DNA of 64,000 nt. It comes from Apium graveolens. Taxonomy: Eukaryota > Streptophyta > Magnoliopsida > Apiales > Apiaceae. This document shows, piece after piece, positions 58,980 to 64,000 of the stretch. Location: the NCBI RefSeq assembly GCF_009905375.1, contig NC_133655.1:164407995-164471994 (forward strand). Direction: 5' to 3'. Numbering within the stretch: position 1 is the first letter of the stretch; every line of letters starts with the position of its first letter. The translations under genes and the position numbers were made by a program. The notes beneath the pieces were generated by a model that saw only the letters and a program-made list of their open reading frames with translations, did no database searches and was not told the origin of the DNA.

Positions 58980-59899
58980 TTGGTCCATATGTACCTGAAG
59001 GAAATTGTAGTTCGTCATGGAGTTCCTGTGTCTATTGTATCTGATCGAGATCCAAGGTTTAATTCAAGATTTTGGAAGAGTTTTCAAGAATGTTTGGGAA
59101 CAAGACTGAATATGAGTACGGCCTATCACCCCCAGACGGATGGCCAAAGTGAAAGAACGATCCAGACAATCGAGGACATGTTACGTGTTTGTACAATTGA
59201 TTTCAAAGGAAGTTGGGACGAACATTTACCTCTGGTAGAGTTTGCTTACAACAACAGTTATCATACCAGCATTGGGATGCCATCCTATGAAGCCCTTTAT
59301 GGATGCAAATGTCGATCTCCAATATATTGGGACGAAGTAGGAGAACGCAAGATACTTGGACCTGAACTGGTACAGCAGACAAAGGAAATTGTTGAAATTA
59401 TCCAGAAGAGATTGATAGCCGCACAAGATCGTCAGAGGAAATATGCAGATCAGTCAAGGAAAGACATGGAATTTGAAGAAGGAAGCTTGGTATTACTGAA
59501 AGTATCACCATGGAAAGGACTAACGAGGTTTGGAAAGAAAGGAAAGCTAAGCCCAAGATATGTCGGACCTTTTGAGATTTTAAAGCGCGTTGGAAAAGTA
59601 GCTTATGAGTTGGCGTTACCCCCGCACATGAAGCACATTCACAATATTTTTCACGTATCGATGCTCAAGAAATATAATCCAGACTCCAGGCATGTAATAG
59701 AATATGAGCCAATAGAGTTTCAGGCAGATTTGTCATATGTAGAGAGTCCGATAGAGATTCTAGAGGAGAGAGAGAGAAAGTATTGAGAAATAAAGTGGTA
59801 AAGTTAGTAAGAATATTGTGGAGAAACCCAAAGGTTGAAGAGTCAACCTGGGAGTTAGAAAGTGATATGAGAGAAAAGTACCCTCATTTGTTTTCTTAG
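58980..59899 (+). pseudogene. gag-pol: Integrase core, C-terminal domain and chromodomain of C2
   Basis: The core holds SDRDPRF and TDGQSERT with D35E spacing intact, then the GPF motif ([14 protein letters not shown]). Two extra bases in the gagaga run near 59770 give a premature end at 59784-59786. The chromodomain with VRILWRNP and ESTWELESDM lies in the shifted frame to 59899. Confidence 0.83.
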
Positions 59900-59901
59900 G
59901 A

Positions 59902-59919
59902 GATTCTGAGGACAGAATC
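59902..59919 (+). promoter_or_regulatory. Hairpin upstream of polypurine tract, C2
   Basis: GATTCTG-AGGA-CAGAATC, a perfect 7-bp stem, three bases after the gag-pol stop codon. Confidence 0.6.
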
Positions 59920-59924
59920 CTTTT

Positions 59925-59936
59925 AAGGGGGAAGGA
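59925..59936 (+). promoter_or_regulatory. Polypurine tract of C2
   Basis: AAGGGGGAAGGA followed at once by the LTR start TGTAATATCC. Confidence 0.82.
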
Positions 59937-62900
59937 TGTAATATCCGGGATATATCGTGTAATTATTTTGCTATTAAATAATTATTATGTGTGTTCAGTA
60001 TCTATTCTGTGAGTTAATTGTTAAATGTTATCTGTACTTGGATATTCAAAAAATAATATTAATTGAGTATTTTAATTTTTATATGTCCAAAATAAAACAT
60101 AGATAATTGTCATATCTTCCTAATTATTTTTATGTTGATTTATGGATTTATAAGGATCATATGAAATTTATAAAATCTTTTTCCGAGTATTTAAAATCTA
60201 TTTTATAAAAACGGGAACCAATCGACGTCATCCGTTACGTTTTTGGAACCCGAAACTCTTCTGAGAACTCCTTCCTAACCTAATTATAATATTCCGAGCA
60301 TATTCCATGTTTCGACTTTTTCGATCCGGCGTACGGTTTGTTCTGCGCGGGTCCCGGCGCAACATTTTCGATACAATATTCGTTTCGGTAAATCAATAAA
60401 ACCCGTATTTTCGATAAACGGGAGCTTTTTATTAAACTATCCCAATTATCACTTCGTAGTATGTGTAACCAGGCGCTAAGACCAAGACCGCAGTACAAAT
60501 TGTACTGATTTGGATAATTATCCCGAAAACCGATACCGTTTGGATCAGTTTTTATAAATAAACGTACCGTTTTATATCCGGAATGATCCAACGGGATACT
60601 AATTTTCCGTAATTATAAATAGCCTTTTTCCGTATTTTATTTCGTATCAAAATCATTTGCAGATAGTTAATTCTATAATTTTCAGAGAAAAACCCTAATT
60701 ACAAAAAACTGTTTTAAGAATCAAACAGCAAAACGAAGGCGTTACCGATCTCTGTTTTCAAAGATTGAGTAACCAAAATGAAGGATTTGAAGTGTTCTAT
60801 CAGATTCTGAGCTTTGTTTCACTGCAGAATCAAAGGTTTATTTTCTGGAAATTTATTTATTTTCGAATTAAATTTATTAAAAATATGAATTTTTGTTCGG
60901 ATGATTGTTTGTATGATTTGATGACTGCATGTTGTAAAGCTTGTTTTCCTGATGATTTTGATATATTATACGTATGATTTGGAGTTCAATAACATGTTCA
61001 AATTTGAGTTTGATTTTCGACTTTTAAAATTAGGGTTTATAACCCGTATGAATGTTCTTAATTGAAATTTGGGGGTTTCTTATTCTGAAATAGATTGATG
61101 TTTTGGTATAGTGTATTGTATTCTCTGTGAAATTTGCAATCTAGTCGTACAAGTTTCATGAATCAACGAGGTCTGTAGAGAAGGGAGTTGTGTTTTGAAG
61201 TTTACGTCGAACCCGCCGGAAACCGGCGAGTTTCTTGATCAAATTCCGGCCAAGTCTGGGGTTATTGATGAATTTTGATTGCAGATATAGGTTCCTGGTG
61301 TTGTGTAGTTTAATTCTGGAGGTGATGGTGGTGGGAGGATGCCGGAGGTGAATTCTCCGGCCACCCCCGACTTTTTCGGCGACTGGAACCGCAAAATTGC
61401 AGTTTGGTCCCTGTACTTTTGAAAACGATGAAGTTTGGTCCCCCAGGTTTCCAGACTTTGCAAAAATTGGATTCCTGTTTTAAAAATGTTTAAAAATCAT
61501 ATTTCCTATTTATTTTTATTATAAAAATTCGTTTTTAATTTCTGAAAATTCTAAAAATTAGTATTTTAATTCCGAAAATTATTTTAAATTCAGAAATAAA
61601 TCTGAATTAATTAGTTAATTAATTTCAGATAATTTTTAATCGATTAATTGGTCAATTAATTTGGAAATTAATTGATTAATTGGTTTAATTAATTATTAAT
61701 TGATTTTAATTAATTATTTAATTAGATATAATTACTTAAAAATGATTTAAAAATTCCGAAAAATAATTTTGAGCTTTAAAATATTATTCTAAATTATTTC
61801 CAAGGCTCGATAATTAGTATAAAATTGTTTCGGAGCCAGAATTGGCCAACCGAACCCTGTTTATTAACCCGAAATTGATCCAACGACCCGTTTTAATTCT
61901 GAAAAATGTTTTAAAAATCATTTTAAATAACCGAAAGCCTATTTATGACCCGAGACTTCTTTATAAATAATATATCATTGAGTACGTGATGTATTATGTG
62001 CTATATGTGACTTGTTAATTAACTATCAGTCTATATATTCGGTGTTTACTTGATTATTACATAACTTTCAATCCGTTAATCGGATTTGGGTAAAACGAAG
62101 GGTAGATAGAAGTATATGTTGAATAGAACTCTATGAGTCGATTATTGATAGATGTTTATGATATATGAGCAGAAGAGGCATGGCGTAGGAAAGGAAAACA
62201 GGTAGTTGAGGAATAAGACGATTGTGATTGGAAGCGAGAGCAGAATAGTAAGCTAGTACCAGGCAAGTGTTCTGAACTTTCTCGAGATATTGTGGTACTT
62301 GATAATCCTGTGATATTGTAAGTGCTTTGAAGCACAGAAACCTAAACCCTAATTCCAGTTATTGATCTTGAGCCGTAACCTGATTCTTTCTAGACCATTG
62401 ATTGTTGTATACCCAAACACGAACCACGAATCTACGATACTACTCCACAAATACATACAAACTAAATACCAAAAGCTGAACAGAATTACTTATATACTCA
62501 ATCTATGATATCTTATGCTTTGAAAGACCAAATCCTTGAAACCCTGAAATATTGATTCCTTTGTTATCCAATTCTTTCATTACCCAGCATCCAAGCTTTG
62601 AAATTACTTTATTGATCCTTACAAGGATTGAAACCCTTTCATTGTTAAACACTCATTATTGTTAATGATTCTGGTTATTGTTTATTATTGCTTATTCAGT
62701 TATTATGTTAGAATTAGATTGTTTTTATAAAATTGTGGACCAGATTCGTGGTCAGACCATATAATGGTCAAGTTAGGCCAATGTGTGCCTTGGATCCAGT
62801 AGTTAGAGCAATGTTGTGTGCCTTGCTCGGGGTTAGTGCGTGACTAATCAGCAGCCTAACCTTGGTTTTTAAATTAAAAGTATAATATCCTATTCTAAAT

Positions 62901-63369
62901 CATAATCTGTTGTTCACTTGATATCATAATCATGTTCTATTGATGATCATTATTCTCAGTTTTATCATTTTGACTTCCTGAGCTAGTTAGCTCATTTGTG
63001 CAATGTTGTTTATATTCTTTCCAGCTAAAAAGGAACCAGTTGGTAACGAGGATCCCCAGTCCAGCGCGAGAGCTAGGGGTTCAGGTTGAGAAAGCTGAGC
63101 TAGTAGGCTTCTTTTGGAATAATTTAAGTCTGTAAAAGTTTGTAATAAAGTTTAATACTCATTTTGAGTTTGAATGATTGGGATTTGAACGGTATGTAAT
63201 ATAAGTAGATGTGTGGCTTGTGTGCATACTTTAGCCTGTTGCGATCCGTGATAGTTGGTAAATAGGGTCACTGCATATTATTATTATCTTTATTATTGTT
63301 ATAAGCAGGTTATAAATAAGGTGTGTGTGTGGACCCCAAACTTCTAACCCGGGTTTGGAGGGCACCACA
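59937..63369 (+). repeat. 3' LTR of C2
   Basis: 3,433 bp, complete, TGTAATATCC...GGCACCACA. TATA box at 60614-60621 and putative intron at 62263-63024. It contains an antisense frame (60280-60591) and a sense frame (60765-60977) that are also open in the other LTR copies. Confidence 0.87.
62263..63024 (+). other. Putative GC-AG intron in the C2 3' LTR
   Basis: Donor CCAG/GCAAGT at 62263 and acceptor TATATTCTTTCCAG ending at 63024, 762 nt. The palindrome TGAGCTAGTTAGCTCA lies at 62979-62994, about 30 nt before the acceptor. The exon after the acceptor begins with (C/T)TAAAAAGGA. Confidence 0.5.
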
Positions 63370-63374
63370 TGAAT
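63370..63374. repeat. Right target duplication of C2 (tgaat)
   Basis: Matches 39135-39139. Confidence 0.85.
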
Positions 63375-63713
63375 CTCCTCTCGAAGCTCCATCACACCAC
63401 TATCAATATCTGTAGTCCTGATTATATGCTGTAGCTCTCTGATCTGGGTCAACAAGGAATCACGCTCCAATAGAAGAGCCTCATACCGGTAATAAAGAAC
63501 TGGGGGCAATGTAGTCTGGAATGGGGCACTCGCAACTGAATGCCCAGTGGAATCCGAATCAGCTGGTGGAATAGCCTGCAGTGGTACGGGCTGCAACACA
63601 GGTGAAGGTAGTATAGCCAACACTGGTGGAACAACAGGACGTGGATCCGAAGATGGCAATCCAACTGAAGGCTCTGAGTGATCAGCTGATACAGGAATAA
63701 AAGAGTCGGCCAT
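63375..63713 (-). pseudogene. ORF0 of element C, N-terminal part
   Basis: ATG at 63711-63713 (MADSFIPVSADHSEPSVG), about 185 bp after the PBS. The first 70 residues are Pro/Ser-rich. Then comes a charged helix (YRYEALLLERDSLLTQIREL) with heptad-like Leu spacing, up to the C2 insertion at residue 113. The frame goes on at 39134. B has the same start at 30260. No gag or pol similarity, and no signal peptide. Confidence 0.62.
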
Positions 63714-63895
63714 CGCTGCTATCAGAAATCATATCGCAATATCAGAATCTCGAACCATAACGCGAATTACACTAATACCTGATATACCGAAACACTCAAC
63801 TTCTCGACGTTCTATCTTTCTATTCCTTACTTCTAATCTTAACCCTCTACCCATTCCCGTCAACCTAGGCTTGTGTTAGTGACTTATAACTTGTG

Positions 63896-63907
63896 GCTCT
63901 GATACCA
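63896..63907 (-). promoter_or_regulatory. Primer-binding site of element C
   Basis: The minus strand reads TGGTATCAGAGC, complementary to initiator methionine tRNA, four bases from the 5' LTR end at 63912. Confidence 0.82.
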
Positions 63908-63911
63908 AACC

Positions 63912-64000
63912 TGTGGCGCCCTCCAAACCCTAGTCAGAAGTTTGGGGTCCACACACACCTTATTTATAACCTGCTTATAACAATAATCAAGATAATAATA
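63912..64000 (-). repeat. 5' LTR of element C, first 89 bp only
   Basis: TGTGGCGCCCTCC and the following bases match the start of the C 3' LTR at 30448. It continues beyond the window, to about 67.3 kb if full length. Confidence 0.8.

Larger units (their letters stand above)
56073..59899 (+). pseudogene. gag-pol: gag-pol of C2, 5'-truncated
   Basis: It starts inside gag just before the zinc knuckles ([10 protein letters not shown]), directly joined to the D LTR. Damage in the rest is small: TGA at 57846-57848, TAG at 58977-58979 and a 2-base gain in a GA run near 59770 that puts the chromodomain out of frame. It ends at TAG 59897-59899 in the chromodomain frame. All catalytic motifs of protease, RT, RNase H and integrase are present. 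Confidence 0.85.
39140..63369 (+). mobile_element. Element C2: plus-strand copy of the C family, carrying D inside
   Basis: It begins with LTR sequence TGTAATATCCGGG, ends with GGAGGGCACCACA and is flanked by tgaat on both sides. The 5' LTR is cut at 41924 and the internal part resumes only at 56073 in gag. Thus the end of the 5' LTR, the PBS, ORF0 and the capsid part are missing, replaced by the D block (41925-56072). The gag-pol remainder (56073-59899), hairpin, polypurine tract and complete 3' LTR follow. The two LTR copies are nearly identical by eye, so the insertion is young. Confidence 0.83.
30448..64000 (-). mobile_element. Element C: Tekay chromovirus, interrupted by C2, continues past the window
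   Basis: 3' LTR 30448-33880, internal 33881-39139, interruption by C2 (39140-63369), internal 63370-63911, 5' LTR from 63912. The split internal part rejoins in frame inside ORF0. Integrase ends in a chromodomain, the hallmark of chromoviruses. The long LTR and the LRNK...VRVLWRNP...STWELE type of chromodomain point to the Tekay/Del clade. On the left it abuts B within B's primer-binding site, so it most likely inserted there with target duplication gtagc (30443-30447). The other copy of the duplication lies outside the window. Confidence 0.78.

Noticed and set aside
1..64000. Any host protein-coding gene or host RNA gene
   Set aside because: Every sizeable coding-like frame on either strand is explained by retroelement gag, pol, ORF0 or the extra ORF, or is an LTR or low-complexity artefact.

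Overview
The window is repeat-dense plant nuclear DNA. I found no host gene that I can support. It has AT-rich non-coding DNA, small terminal-inverted-repeat elements and very large LTR retrotransposons with initiator-methionine tRNA primer sites. The mix of a Sirevirus-type Ty1/copia element and several Tekay/Del-type chromoviruses (Ty3/gypsy, chromodomain at the end of integrase, LTRs of about 3.4-4.2 kb) suggests a large, transposon-rich eudicot genome. An asterid such as Apiaceae is a guess that I cannot test.

Layout. Positions 1-5517 are intergenic and hold a MITE (2052-2412), two TIR elements set end to end in TA tracts (2428-3640, 3651-3980) and a hAT- or MULE-like non-autonomous element (4266-5176). 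From 5518 to beyond the right edge there is one nest of LTR retrotransposons. I name the members A to E. A is a minus-strand Sirevirus-like copia element (3' LTR 5518-6952, internal 6953-20344, 5' LTR from 20345, cut at 21082). E is a 4.2-kb solo LTR (13128-17339) inside A. B is an old, decayed Tekay element inside A's 5' LTR (3' LTR 21083-24515, internal 24516-30447). C is a younger Tekay element inserted into B's primer-binding site (3' LTR 30448-33880, internal 33881-39139 plus 63370-63911, 5' LTR from 63912). C2 is a plus-strand copy of the C family (39140-63369) inserted into a pre-gag ORF of C, with TSD tgaat. D is a minus-strand, partly tandem copy of another Tekay family (41925-56072) inside C2. 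Several levels of the nest are supported by target duplications or by reading frames that resume on the far side of an insertion.

How the genes work together. Each Tekay copy has the order LTR, PBS, a proline-rich ORF that is not gag (called ORF0 here), a leader of about 450-500 bp, then one gag-protease-RT-RNase H-integrase-chromodomain frame, a hairpin, the polypurine tract and the LTR. Copia element A has gag and protease remnants, a deleted integrase/RT core, part of RNase H, and then a separate 4.7-kb extra coding region with its own LTR-like promoter. All coding regions carry stops or frameshifts, so none of the copies looks autonomous.

The best candidates for undescribed biology are: a conserved GC-AG intron inside the LTRs of four Tekay families; a perfect 7-bp-arm hairpin conserved just upstream of the polypurine tract; ORF0; and the duplicated promoter module in front of the copia extra ORF.
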